A stretch of DNA of 64,000 nt from Phycisphaerales bacterium (GTDB lineage Bacteria > Planctomycetota > Phycisphaerae > Phycisphaerales > UBA1924): positions 310,001-374,000 of the forward strand of contig JAJDDN010000002.1 in NCBI GenBank assembly GCA_029260295.1, written 5' to 3'. This document shows, in pieces, positions 1-8,176 of this stretch (position 1 is the stretch's first letter; the number at the start of each line of letters is the position of its first letter). A program made the position numbers and the translations under genes. The notes below the pieces were generated by a model. That model was not told the DNA's origin. It did not search any database and saw only the letters and a list, made by a program, of their open reading frames with translations.

Positions 1-786
1 GGGGTAGCCGGCGTTGATGCCAATGAGCATGCCGAGGGCGGCCCCGGCGACACCGATGACGATTGAATAGATAAAGACCGGGCGGAGTTTGCTGGTGAGA
101 TTCAGTGCGGCGGCGCCGGGGAGGACAAGCATGGCGGCGGCGAGGACGACGCCTGCGATCTGCATGGCCATAACGACGGCGAGGGCGAGGAGGACTAGGA
201 AGGTGTTGGTGGTTCGTTTGGAGCTGAGGCCGTAGGCGTCGGTGACGGGTTCGTCGAAGGCCCAGAAGATAAACCTGCGGTGGTTGAACCAGGTGATGAA
301 CAGGATCGCGGCGGCGGCCGTGATGGCGATGGCGGCTTTGGTCCAGTCGGTGCTCAGGATATTTCCAAAGAGGATGTCTTCGATGAGGTGGTGTTGGTCT
401 TCGCTGCCGTGGGCTGCGTGGCCGTGGTCGTCGTGACCGTGTTTGGATTCGGCGAGTGTGAAGAGGACGAAGCCGAGTGCCATGGACGCGGAGAGGACGA
501 CGCCGATGGCGGTGTCGATGCGGCCGTGGTGTGATCTTGAGAGTGCGGCGATCCACAGTGCCGCGGCGATAGAAAAGGCGACGACGATTGAGAGTTGTCC
601 GATGGTGCCCATGGTGGTTGCGCCGTGGACTCCGAGGACAAGGGCGATACCGACACCACCGAAGGCGGCGTGGGAGATGCCTTGGCCGATGAAGGCAAGG
701 CGTTTGAGGACGACGAAAACGCTCAATGCACCGCCCATGACGGCGATAACGAGGGCTGCGAGGATGGCCGGTGCGAGATCGTTCAT
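1..786 (-). CDS. Metal ABC transporter permease, ABC-3 family (ZnuB/MntB-like), partial
   Basis: Inner-membrane permease of a zinc or manganese importer. The frame is open from an ATG at 786 to the left edge (262 codons), so the C-terminus is missing and the ORF track does not list it. The translation starts MNDLAPAILAALV and contains family-typical stretches such as LKRLAFIGQGISHAAFGG and a run of hydrophobic helices. Around residues 115-133 there is a histidine-rich loop (KHGHDDHGHAAHGSEDQHH) between helices, likely a metal-capture loop. The start codon overlaps the stop of the ATPase gene (ATGA), so the two are translationally coupled. A binding-protein gene, if present, lies outside the window. 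The metal (Zn or Mn) is inferred; the His-rich loop favours zinc. Confidence 0.9.
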   Translation of the reverse strand, partial: MNDLAPAILAALVIAVMGGALSVFVVLKRLAFIGQGISHAAFGGVGIALVLGVHGATTMGTIGQLSIVVAFSIAAALWIAALSRSHHGRIDTAIGVVLSASMALGFVLFTLAESKHGHDDHGHAAHGSEDQHHLIEDILFGNILSTDWTKAAIAITAAAAILFITWFNHRRFIFWAFDEPVTDAYGLSSKRTTNTFLVLLALAVVMAMQIAGVVLAAAMLVLPGAAALNLTSKLRPVFIYSIVIGVAGAALGMLIGINAGYP

Positions 787-1661
787 GATTCGTCCCCCCC
801 ACTCCCCCCAAAGTTGTCATTGTCAGTACATCCACAGTCGTGCTGGTGCTGATGGGCGTGTGCTGGGTCGTCGCACGATTCGGCGAGGTGGGCGTCGATG
901 TGAATGTCGCCGAAGACCCCCGCGACATCGTGGGCAAAGACCTGGGCGAGGACGGCGGGGGTGAGGCCATCTGGGGTGTCGTGGAAGTGGAGGCTGCGCG
1001 AAAGGCACGCAACGCGGTCGGCGACGGCGGCGATGGCTCGCATGTCGTGGGAGACGAGGATGACGGTGAGGTCGAGCTCTTTGTGGAGTGTGTCGATGAG
1101 ATTGCCGAAGCGTTGCTGCCCGGCGATGTCTACGCCGACGGTGGGCTCGTCGAGGACGAGGAGTCTGGGGTTTCCTGCGATGGCGCGGGCGATCATGACG
1201 CGTTGGAGCTGGCCGCCGGATAATGCGCCGATTGGGCGATTGGATAGGCTTTGGAGATCGACGAGTTCGATGGCGCGGTCGATGGCGGTGTTGTCGTCTG
1301 CGGAGAGTTTTTTCCAGGGCTTGGTGCGGCAGGCGCGGCCGAGGGCGACGACTTGGCGAACGCTGATTGGCCAGTCGAGGTCGGCTTCGATGCGTTGGGG
1401 GAGGTATCCGATGAGGCCTTGCTGTCTTGCTTGGGCGGGGGATTGACCGAAGACGCGGACGGAGCCTTTGGTTGGTTGGAGGATGCCGAGGATGAGTTTG
1501 ATGAGTGTGGATTTGCCGCCGCCGTTTGGGCCGAGGATTCCGAGCTTGGTGTTTTGGGCGATTGAAAAGTTTACTTGATCAATCGCGGGGGCAGCCTGCG
1601 CGTCAAATCCGGTGGCGGGGTAGGTGTAGGAGACATGGTCGATTTCGACGGCTGGCGGCAT
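783..1661 (-). CDS. Metal ABC transporter ATP-binding protein (ZnuC-like)
   Basis: Cytoplasmic ATPase that powers the neighbouring ABC-3 permease. Walker A GPNGGGKST is at residues 44-52, the signature LSGGQ at 147-151 and Walker B LLVLDEP at about 167-173, followed by the switch histidine in VSHDMRAI. At 292 residues it is longer than the usual ~250 because of a C-terminal tail rich in His, Asp and Cys (HAHQHQHDCGC), probably metal-binding. The tail ends in a glycine-rich stretch encoded by G-tracts. It overlaps the downstream permease by 4 bp. ZnuC versus MntA-type specificity cannot be settled from sequence alone. Confidence 0.9.
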   Translation of the reverse strand: MPPAVEIDHVSYTYPATGFDAQAAPAIDQVNFSIAQNTKLGILGPNGGGKSTLIKLILGILQPTKGSVRVFGQSPAQARQQGLIGYLPQRIEADLDWPISVRQVVALGRACRTKPWKKLSADDNTAIDRAIELVDLQSLSNRPIGALSGGQLQRVMIARAIAGNPRLLVLDEPTVGVDIAGQQRFGNLIDTLHKELDLTVILVSHDMRAIAAVADRVACLSRSLHFHDTPDGLTPAVLAQVFAHDVAGVFGDIHIDAHLAESCDDPAHAHQHQHDCGCTDNDNFGGSGGDES

Positions 1662-1753
1662 GGATGATTATTGAGATTGTGTTTCAAATAAACAAGCGGG
1701 CCAATGGAGAACTCGAATGGGCTGAGGATTCTGATTCGACGAATTTCGGGGCA

Positions 1754-1759
1754 TAGAAT
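1754..1759 (+). promoter_or_regulatory. Candidate -10 box of tRNA-Ala
   Basis: TAGAAT lies 18 bp before the first base of the tRNA, which suits a sigma-70 -10 element. The matching -35 (CTGATT with a 17-bp spacer) is poor, so this is a weak call. Confidence 0.3.
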
Positions 1760-1777
1760 GGATGGGATCGGGGTTGG

Positions 1778-1850
1778 GGGGCGGTAGCTCAGTTGGTAGA
1801 GCGTTCGGTTCGCAATCGAAAGGTCGGGAGTTCGACCCTCCTCCGCTCCA
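1778..1850 (+). tRNA. tRNA-Ala (anticodon CGC)
   Basis: Full cloverleaf read by hand. Acceptor GGGGCGG pairs with CCGCTCC and includes the G3-U70 wobble that is the alanine identity element. The D stem is GCTC/GAGC. The anticodon stem TTCGG/TCGAA encloses loop TTCGCAA with anticodon CGC. The T arm is GGGAG-TTCGACC-CTCCT and the discriminator base is A. CCA is not encoded. It reads GCG codons. It is convergent with ccoS, only 7 bp from that gene's stop codon. Confidence 0.95.
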
Positions 1851-1857
1851 TTAGCCC

Positions 1858-2049
1858 TTAAGCATCATCATTGGTGATGCTTTTTTCTTTGGGGTGCTCG
1901 GGCGGTGTTTCGTCGTCGTCGAAGATGGCGCGGAGGGCGGGGGTATCGAGGTCGTCGAACTGGCCCTTCTTGGCGGCGATGATGAAGGCGGCGACGCCGA
2001 GGCCGGCGAGGAGGAGGGCGACTGGGATCATGATGTAGACTACGGACAT
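1858..2049 (-). CDS. ccoS: cbb3-type cytochrome oxidase assembly protein CcoS
   Basis: Small (63 residues) single-span membrane protein needed for cofactor insertion into cbb3 oxidase. The N-terminus MSVVYIMIPVALLLAGLGVAAFI is the transmembrane helix. It is followed by the family-typical short region GQFDDLDTPALRAIFDDD and an acidic/lysine tail. The length matches the family. Its ATG abuts the ccoI stop codon with no gap, so it is the last gene of the cco operon. The 3' end doubles as the terminator of the convergent tRNA-Ala. Confidence 0.93.
   Translation of the reverse strand: MSVVYIMIPVALLLAGLGVAAFIIAAKKGQFDDLDTPALRAIFDDDETPPEHPKEKSITNDDA
1860..1886 (+). terminator. Rho-independent terminator of tRNA-Ala, inside the ccoS 3' end
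   Basis: AAGCATCA pairs with TGATGCTT, extendable by two pairs around an ATT loop, and is followed by a run of T. It starts 10 bp after the tRNA. On the other strand the same bases encode the last residues of CcoS (KSITNDDA), so the terminator is embedded in a coding sequence. Confidence 0.75.
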
Positions 2050-4515
2050 TTAGACTGACTCCGAGGAAATAGTAGCGGATTTGGTTGGTGCTACATTCTT
2101 GCCCGCCCTTGTGCAGATGGCGACCACGGTGAGCGAGCTAATGGGCATGATGATCGCGGCGATGAGGGCGGAGATGAGCCCGGCCATCGCGAGGGACGCA
2201 GCAACGGTGTTGTAGCAGACGGAGATGATGAGGCAGAGGCGGATGGTGGACATGGTGGATCTTGAGAGATCGGCGAGTTTGACGATGGGGGCAACGCCGG
2301 GCTGGATCAGGTAGACATCGGCGGCTTCGAGGGATGCTTCTGCGCCGCCGTGGACTGCGATTCCGACATCAGCCCTGGCGAGGGCGGCGGCGTCGTTTAC
2401 GCCGTCTCCGACCATGACTATTGGTGCTGAACCGGTGTTGGTTTCTTTGAGCGTTGCAATACGATTGGCTTTGGCTTCTGGGGTGACGCCGCCGTTGTGG
2501 GTTTGGATGTTGATTTGATGGGCGATGGATTCGACAATTCTTGGGTGATCGCCGGAGCAGATTTCGAGGTTCCAGCCGCGTTTTTGGAGGGATTGAGTTG
2601 ATGCGGCGGCGTCGGTGCGGAGTTGGTCGCCGACGCCGATGAGGGCGAAAGTGTTTGTTGTTGAGCCGTGGACGAGGATGGGGGTCAGGGCGCGGTCGAG
2701 GAGGCGGACGAGTTTGGGTTGGAGTTCTGGGGGGATTTCTGAGTTGGTTGAGCGGAGGACGAAGTCGACTGAGCCGACGAGGATGGATTGGTTGTTGACG
2801 GTGCCTGTGATTCCTTGTCCGGTTGTTTGATTCACATCGGTTGCTTGAAGATCTGAATCGAAGGCGGCGGCGATGGCTCTTGCGATTGGGTGGTTGGAGG
2901 ATCGCTCGATGGCGGCGGCGGCTGAGAGCAGGCTTTCGTCGCCGTAGGTATCGACGACTGTTGTTGCGCCTGCGGTGAGGGTGCCGGTTTTGTCGAGGAG
3001 CATGGTGCCGGGCTTGGCCATGAGTTCTAAAGCCGCAGCGGATTTGATGAGCATGCCGGCGCGGGCGGAGCGTCCGAGGGCGACGGACATGGCCATGGGG
3101 GTTGCGAGTCCCAAGGCACAGGGGCAGGTGACGATGAGTAGTGCCGTGGCGTGTTCGATACCGATGGCGGGGCCTTCGATCATGGTCCATGCGATGAAGG
3201 TGCCGAAGGCGAGGATGATGACGATGATGACGAAGTAGCCGGCGATGCGGTCGGCCATGCGGACGATCGGGGTTTTGTGCTCGGATGCCTGGGCGACGAG
3301 TTCCATGAGCTTGCCGATGCGGGAATGCTCCCCCACTGCTTGGACTCTTACGGTGACGGGGCTGGAGAGATTTGTAGCACCGGCGAGGGCTGGGTCACCA
3401 GCGTCAGAGGTGACGGGGACGGATTCACCGGTGAGGAGGGAGTTATCGATGGTTGTGATGCCGGCGGTGATGGTGCCGTCGGCGGGGAAGGATTCTCCGG
3501 CGGCGACTTGGACGGACATCCCGGCCTGGAGGGTTTCGATGGGGACTCGTTTGGTGTTGCCGTCGTCGTCGATGAGCGTGGCGCTGCTTGGCGTGAGGGT
3601 GAGCATAAGTTCAACGGAATCGGAGGCGGCACGCTGTTGGCGGTGCTGGATCCATCTTCCGACGAGCAGGAGGAAGACGAGTACGCCTACGGAATCGAAA
3701 TAGATCTCGCCGATGCCTCGGAAGGTGTTGAGGGTGCCCCAGATTCCGGCGCTTGCGAGGGCGAGGGCGATGGGGATGTCGAGGTGGGCGGTTCGGGTTC
3801 TGAGAGCGGCGATGGCGCCGGTGAAGAAGATGCGTCCTGGCCAGACGAGGACGGCTAGGCCCAGGGCCATGGAATACCAGCGGAAGGTGGTGCGCCAGGC
3901 GTCTGAGATGCCGTCGAACTCTCCGCCGTAGAGGGCGATGGAGAGGAGCATGATGTTGCCTGCCAGTGCGCCGGCGACGGCGACGCGGATGAGGAACTTG
4001 CGATCTTCTTTGAGACGGATCTGACGGGCTTCTTTACCTCGCGCTGGGTGGGCGGCGTATCCGAGCTTGTCGAGGGACTGGGCGACGGTTGAGAGTTTGA
4101 TGTCGCTGGGTCGATAGCGGACGCAGACTGTCCGGCGGCGGATGTTTGCCCTTGCGTCAATGACGCCATCGGCGACTCTTGGGAGGCGTTCGATGAGCCA
4201 GACGCAGGCGGCGCAGTGCATGCCCTCTAAGAGGAGTTCGACTTCGGCGGTGCCTTCGTCGGATTCGGTAACCCATGTGCTTTGGAAAGCGGGGTCGTCG
4301 AGTTCTTCGTAGTTGCTGCCTGTGGTGGCGGCGGGCTGGGCGTTTGAATCGACGGCGGATTTAATTTTGTAGTAGTTTTCGAGACCTGAGCCGTGGAGGA
4401 TGTTGTAGACCGTTTTGCATCCGTTGCAGCAGAACTGGTGCTCTGCATCTGGTTCGTAGAGGCCGGATGGGACGGGGAGTCCGCAGTGGTCGCAGATAGA
4501 TTCGTTGGCGGTCAC
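2050..4515 (-). CDS. ccoI: Copper-translocating P1B-type ATPase CcoI
   Basis: Membrane ATPase that supplies copper for the CuB site of cbb3 oxidase. The 821 residues show an N-terminal Cys-rich domain (CDHCGLP...FCCNGCKTVYNIL), then a heavy-metal-associated domain with GMHCAAC near residue 100, membrane helices, the metal-site CPC in TCPCALGLATP, the phosphorylation motif DKTGTLT and the hinge GDGVNDAAAL. The Cys-rich N-terminus before the HMA domain is typical of CcoI/FixI rather than CopA. Its start overlaps the stop of the TauE/SafE gene (ATGA). Placement between the SafE-like gene and ccoS is the standard assembly order. Confidence 0.95.
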   Translation of the reverse strand: MTANESICDHCGLPVPSGLYEPDAEHQFCCNGCKTVYNILHGSGLENYYKIKSAVDSNAQPAATTGSNYEELDDPAFQSTWVTESDEGTAEVELLLEGMHCAACVWLIERLPRVADGVIDARANIRRRTVCVRYRPSDIKLSTVAQSLDKLGYAAHPARGKEARQIRLKEDRKFLIRVAVAGALAGNIMLLSIALYGGEFDGISDAWRTTFRWYSMALGLAVLVWPGRIFFTGAIAALRTRTAHLDIPIALALASAGIWGTLNTFRGIGEIYFDSVGVLVFLLLVGRWIQHRQQRAASDSVELMLTLTPSSATLIDDDGNTKRVPIETLQAGMSVQVAAGESFPADGTITAGITTIDNSLLTGESVPVTSDAGDPALAGATNLSSPVTVRVQAVGEHSRIGKLMELVAQASEHKTPIVRMADRIAGYFVIIVIILAFGTFIAWTMIEGPAIGIEHATALLIVTCPCALGLATPMAMSVALGRSARAGMLIKSAAALELMAKPGTMLLDKTGTLTAGATTVVDTYGDESLLSAAAAIERSSNHPIARAIAAAFDSDLQATDVNQTTGQGITGTVNNQSILVGSVDFVLRSTNSEIPPELQPKLVRLLDRALTPILVHGSTTNTFALIGVGDQLRTDAAASTQSLQKRGWNLEICSGDHPRIVESIAHQINIQTHNGGVTPEAKANRIATLKETNTGSAPIVMVGDGVNDAAALARADVGIAVHGGAEASLEAADVYLIQPGVAPIVKLADLSRSTMSTIRLCLIISVCYNTVAASLAMAGLISALIAAIIMPISSLTVVAICTRAGKNVAPTKSATISSESV

Positions 4516-5327
4516 GGGGCTTCTTCAGTTTCAGCATCGCCCATGGGAAGGCCGGCTTCGCAGAGTGGGCACGCTTCATCGGGATCGGTTGGGACCGAGT
4601 CATCGGTGATGTTGAGGTTTTCGCGTGACATCTCGGGGGCTTGGAGGCGGCCCATCGCGGTGAAGGCACCGACGAGGACGACGGCACAGGCGCTGATGGC
4701 GGGGATCTTGGCGTGGAGTGGACCGGCGAACATCTGGATCCCGGCTCCGAGCGAAGCCATGACGGGGAGGGTGCCGAGCCAGAAGACGGACATGGTTAAG
4801 CCACCCCAAATTGGTGAACCGGTGCCGGCGGCGGTGAAGGCGAAGGCGTAGAGCCAGCCGCAGGGGAGGAGGGTGGTGAGGAGCCCGATGGTCATGGCTC
4901 TCTTGAACGGAGTCAGCGAAAAAGCGAGTCTTTGGCCATTCTCGACGGCTCTTTGCATGAACTTTGGTGGGCGGAGATGCTTGATGCGGAGGCCTTTGAT
5001 TCGGGCGAGGGCGATGAGTCCGAATCCGATCATGAAGACGCCGGCGAACATGGCGGCGGCGCGTTGGTAGCCGATGAATGAGCCGCCGAAGTCGAGGGCT
5101 TGACCGATGGTGCCTGCGATGACGCCTAGGAGTGTGTAGGTGGTAAGTCGTCCGCCGTGGTATGCGGATTGGAGTTTGAGTTTAGAATGTTTGGATTGAT
5201 CTTTAGCGTCGGCTCCGAGTGCGAAGAGCATGAGCCCGCCGCACATGCCTGCGCAGTGGAGCGACCCGACGAGGGAGGCCGTCAGAACGGTGCCTATGAG
5301 GATGAGCATCGGATCGTACTGGATCAT
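4512..5327 (-). CDS. Sulfite exporter TauE/SafE-family membrane protein (UreH-like)
   Basis: Polytopic inner-membrane protein of the kind commonly encoded in cbb3 operons; a role in copper handling or assembly is inferred from context. The motif GSLHCAGMCGGLM at residues 21-33 is diagnostic of this branch, and the middle has KRAMTIGLLTTLLPCGWLYAFA. The C-terminal tail carries DEACPLCEAGLP, a CxxC that could bind copper. It lies 6 bp downstream of ccoH and overlaps ccoI by 4 bp. Its length of 271 residues is slightly above the usual because of the tail. Confidence 0.85.
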   Translation of the reverse strand: MIQYDPMLILIGTVLTASLVGSLHCAGMCGGLMLFALGADAKDQSKHSKLKLQSAYHGGRLTTYTLLGVIAGTIGQALDFGGSFIGYQRAAAMFAGVFMIGFGLIALARIKGLRIKHLRPPKFMQRAVENGQRLAFSLTPFKRAMTIGLLTTLLPCGWLYAFAFTAAGTGSPIWGGLTMSVFWLGTLPVMASLGAGIQMFAGPLHAKIPAISACAVVLVGAFTAMGRLQAPEMSRENLNITDDSVPTDPDEACPLCEAGLPMGDAETEEAP

Positions 5328-5333
5328 CGGTGG

Positions 5334-5849
5334 TTAGCCCTCCAGCTCGATGGATTTGATCAGGAGTGCTTGCTCGCCGGCGTGGCGGATAGAGATGCGG
5401 AACTCCCAGAGCCCTGCAGTGTGCATGCTCTCAATGCGGGCCTGGTATTGGCCGGCTCCGGCTTCGGGGAGGACTTTGCTCAGCGGCAGGTGGGCGTTTG
5501 CTTGTGAGAAGCAGACGAGCTCGATCAGTGAGCCCTCGATTGGGCGTTGGTCGGCATCGACGATCATCACCGAGACGAGTCTTGATCCGGTGGGATCGAG
5601 CGTTGGGCTTGAGGAGATCTGGACATCCCAGCCCAGACGAGCGGCGGCGTTGAGCTGGTCTTTTTCGGAATCCCACTCAAGCGAGCGGGCGTAGTAGTCC
5701 GGCTCGATGGCTTTGGATCCTTTTCCAGCACCGAAGACGGCGGTGACGAGGACGAAGGACGCGGAGACGAGGAACATGCAAACGAGCCCGAGGGGCCAGT
5801 GAAGACCACGCTCAAAGAAGCCGCGTTTGTCGGGAGTCGAATCAGTCAT
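5334..5849 (-). CDS. ccoH: FixH/CcoH family oxidase assembly protein
   Basis: Single-span membrane protein with a periplasmic domain (171 residues). The helix HWPLGLVCMFLVSASFVLVTAV lies near residues 18-42, followed by the family-typical region EPDYYARSLEWDSEKDQLNAA. It assists maturation of cbb3 oxidase; ccoGH co-occurrence is standard. Its start overlaps the end of ccoG by 8 bp, so it is translationally coupled. The periplasmic part is divergent, as is usual for this family. Confidence 0.88.
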   Translation of the reverse strand: MTDSTPDKRGFFERGLHWPLGLVCMFLVSASFVLVTAVFGAGKGSKAIEPDYYARSLEWDSEKDQLNAAARLGWDVQISSSPTLDPTGSRLVSVMIVDADQRPIEGSLIELVCFSQANAHLPLSKVLPEAGAGQYQARIESMHTAGLWEFRISIRHAGEQALLIKSIELEG

Positions 5850-7269
5850 CTGTAGTCTCCGGGAGGGCTTTGAACTTGTGACCCTTCATTTCGAAGATCG
5901 TATCCTTGGTGTACTCGATGTTGTCTGTGATTCGGATGACGATCTCGATCTGGCTGGTTGTAAAGGCCTCTGGCTGGGCGATGACGACGAATTTTTGAGA
6001 TCCTTCTTTGCCCGGCTCAACGGTGATGGTCGCGCTGCCTCTGCTGACGGTGACGCCCTGGGGCTCGATGACCGTGATGGTGTAGGTCATGGGGACCGAT
6101 TCGCGGTTGGTGATCCGCGTGCGGAGTTGGTTGGTGATCTCGCCTGACGGGAGTGTGTAGAAGGGCAATCCCGCCTCGCGGCCGATCCAGATGTTGGCGT
6201 GGTTCTTGCTCATCAGCACAGCGATGAACCCAGCGAAGACGAGGACGAGGATCAATGGATAAATGACCACACGCGGGCGGAGCAGGTGCTGGGCCTTGTG
6301 CTCGACGGCGTTTTCTGATGAATAACGAATGAGCCCGCGCGGACGGTCGATCTTGTCCATGACCGCATCGCACGCGTCGATGCACTGAGCGCAGCCGATG
6401 CATTCGAGTTGGGAGCCCATGCGGATGTCGATGCCCGTCGGGCAGGTCTGCACGCACATGGTGCAGTCGATGCAGTCGCCGAGGACGGGGAGGGTGACAT
6501 CGGCGGATTCAGTCTTGGCTTTGCTGAGTTTGCGGCCTCTAGGGTCGCCGCGTTCTTTGTCGTAGGTGATGATGAGGGAGTCTTGATCGGTCAGTGCGCC
6601 CTGCAGTCTTGCGTAGGGGCAAACAACGCAGCAGACCTGCTCGCGGAAGAACCCGAAGTCAAAGAGCATCAGGCCGGTGGTTCCGGCGACGAGTATAAAG
6701 GCGACGGGGTGGTCGAATGGGGAGCCAAAGATCCAGGAGTGGACGACGGTGGTGCCTACGAAATAAGAAAGGAATGTTTGGGACAGGTGGAGGGAGATGA
6801 CGAGATAGATGACGAACTTTAAGAAGCGGCGGAGACCGGCGTGCTTTTTGGTTTTTTTCTTGCCTGGCGCACCCTCGAAAAGGCGTTCGATGGGGCGGTA
6901 GAGGAACTCGAGATAGACGGTCTGGGGGCACATCCAGCCGCACCAGATGCGGCCGAAGAGTGCGGTGACGAGGAAGATGGTGAAGAACACCATGATCATG
7001 AAGAGGCCGAAGAGGAGGGTGTCGTGGGAGAGGAAGGTTTTGCCGAAGAAGGTGAACTCTCGCTTCATGAGGTCGAGGAGGATCGCGGGCTTGCCGTTGA
7101 TTTGGATGAACGGGAGGAGGGAATAGGTCAGTATGAGAAGATAGGCGACGACGCGGCGGCGCAGCCAGAAGCGGCCAGGAGAAAGGCGTGGTTTGAGCCA
7201 ACGCCGGGAGCCGTCGTCGTTGAGTGTTGAAAGAACTCGCTCGTTGGGCTTGAGTAGGGATTCAGACAT
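5842..7269 (-). CDS. ccoG: cbb3 oxidase accessory protein CcoG (FixG/RdxA), 4Fe-4S ferredoxin-type
   Basis: Membrane iron-sulfur protein, a proposed Cu(II) reductase in cbb3 assembly. Using the internal ATG at 7269 (MSESLLKPNE) gives 475 residues; the ORF-track start at 7341 adds 24 residues that do not look like the family. Several membrane helices lie between residues 40 and 205. A CCVVCPYARLQGA motif follows near residue 213, and two 4Fe-4S clusters follow at about 266-305 (CIDCTMCVQTCPTG and CIGCAQCIDACD). A C-terminal Ig-like domain ends the protein. It sits 90 bp downstream of ccoP. Confidence 0.93.
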   Translation of the reverse strand: MSESLLKPNERVLSTLNDDGSRRWLKPRLSPGRFWLRRRVVAYLLILTYSLLPFIQINGKPAILLDLMKREFTFFGKTFLSHDTLLFGLFMIMVFFTIFLVTALFGRIWCGWMCPQTVYLEFLYRPIERLFEGAPGKKKTKKHAGLRRFLKFVIYLVISLHLSQTFLSYFVGTTVVHSWIFGSPFDHPVAFILVAGTTGLMLFDFGFFREQVCCVVCPYARLQGALTDQDSLIITYDKERGDPRGRKLSKAKTESADVTLPVLGDCIDCTMCVQTCPTGIDIRMGSQLECIGCAQCIDACDAVMDKIDRPRGLIRYSSENAVEHKAQHLLRPRVVIYPLILVLVFAGFIAVLMSKNHANIWIGREAGLPFYTLPSGEITNQLRTRITNRESVPMTYTITVIEPQGVTVSRGSATITVEPGKEGSQKFVVIAQPEAFTTSQIEIVIRITDNIEYTKDTIFEMKGHKFKALPETTDD

Positions 7270-7359
7270 AGAGATTCCCGGGGTCCTTGTTCTGTCCTGC
7301 CGGCAGTGGGAAACGATGAGGGGCTGTTTCCAGCCCTTCATCGGTGATTGTATCAGAAA

Positions 7360-7971
7360 TCAGCCATCTTGATCGGCTGTGATTGGTTCTGGGAATGGAG
7401 GAATTTCTTCACCCTCGACGCCGCGTGGACCTTCGAGGTTCTGGCCACGGAGAGAAGCGACATAGCCGACGACCAGAGCGATCTCGTTGTCGGTGAGCAG
7501 ATTCTTGTTGGCGGGCATCGCGCCGTTGGCGGCCCCGTTGGTGACGACATCGATCATGCCTGCGAGGTCGGTAAGATTTTTGTAGTAGTTGTCGGTGAGA
7601 TTGACCCCGATGAGGCCTTCGCCGTCCTGGCCGTGACAGAGGGTACAGGTTCCGGCGAACACTGAAGCACCTTGTGCGAGCCAGTTCTCGTCACCCATGA
7701 CGATGCGGACTTTTTCGAGGTCGTCCTCGATGGTCATCAGTGCGGCGAACTGTTTTTCGACCGCGGCGGTGCGGGTCGATTCGAGACGGTCGTGCTGGCC
7801 TGGGACCAGTGCGGTCATCTGCACGACGACGAAGTAGAGCACGCCCCAGATGATGGTGCCCCAGAAGATGAGGTGCCACCAGCCCGGTGTCGGGTTGTCG
7901 TACTCTTGGATGCCGTCGTAGTTGTGTTCGAGGAGTTCTTCTTTATGAGTTTTGTTGGTCGGATCAGCCAT
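7360..7971 (-). CDS. ccoP: cbb3 cytochrome c oxidase subunit III (CcoP), single-heme form
   Basis: Membrane-anchored c-type cytochrome that passes electrons towards CcoO/CcoN. The N-terminus holds the CcoP signature YDGIQEYDNPTPGWW and a helix at about 33-54. Only one haem-binding motif, CTLCH at 109-113, is present, with a candidate axial Met in NGAMPANK. Classical CcoP has two haem c domains and about 300 residues; this one has 203, so the second cytochrome domain is absent. It overlaps ccoQ by 8 bp. Confidence 0.92.
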   Translation of the reverse strand: MADPTNKTHKEELLEHNYDGIQEYDNPTPGWWHLIFWGTIIWGVLYFVVVQMTALVPGQHDRLESTRTAAVEKQFAALMTIEDDLEKVRIVMGDENWLAQGASVFAGTCTLCHGQDGEGLIGVNLTDNYYKNLTDLAGMIDVVTNGAANGAMPANKNLLTDNEIALVVGYVASLRGQNLEGPRGVEGEEIPPFPEPITADQDG

Positions 7972-8176
7972 GGCTCACCCCCTTATTTTCTTGGGTTGTT
8001 CCCTTTGCGAAATCAAAGTCGTCTTCGAGCGGCAGGTGGGCCTGCTGGTCGGTAACTGATCTTGGTGTTCTGAGCACGCCCCACATAATGAGTGAGAAGG
8101 CCGCGAGAAATAGGATCAGTGCGATAATCGGATAGACATCCAGATTCATGTTTGAGACAATATCAGTAAACTTCAT
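7964..8176 (-). CDS. ccoQ: CcoQ/FixQ-like small subunit of cbb3 oxidase
   Basis: Small protein of 70 residues with one hydrophobic span (VYPIIALILFLAAFSLIMWGVL) and a polar tail. Position between ccoNO and ccoP, with 4-8 bp overlaps on both sides, supports CcoQ, which stabilises the complex. Sequence conservation in this family is weak, so the call leans on context and length. Confidence 0.8.
   Translation of the reverse strand: MKFTDIVSNMNLDVYPIIALILFLAAFSLIMWGVLRTPRSVTDQQAHLPLEDDFDFAKGTTQENKGVSHG

Noticed and set aside
443-964. Plus-strand ORFs across the ABC transporter genes
   Set aside because: Shadows of the minus-strand metal transporter genes; Ala/Arg-rich translations with no family features.
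2369-3190. Minus-strand 273-residue Arg/His-rich ORF inside ccoI
   Set aside because: Out-of-frame shadow of ccoI.
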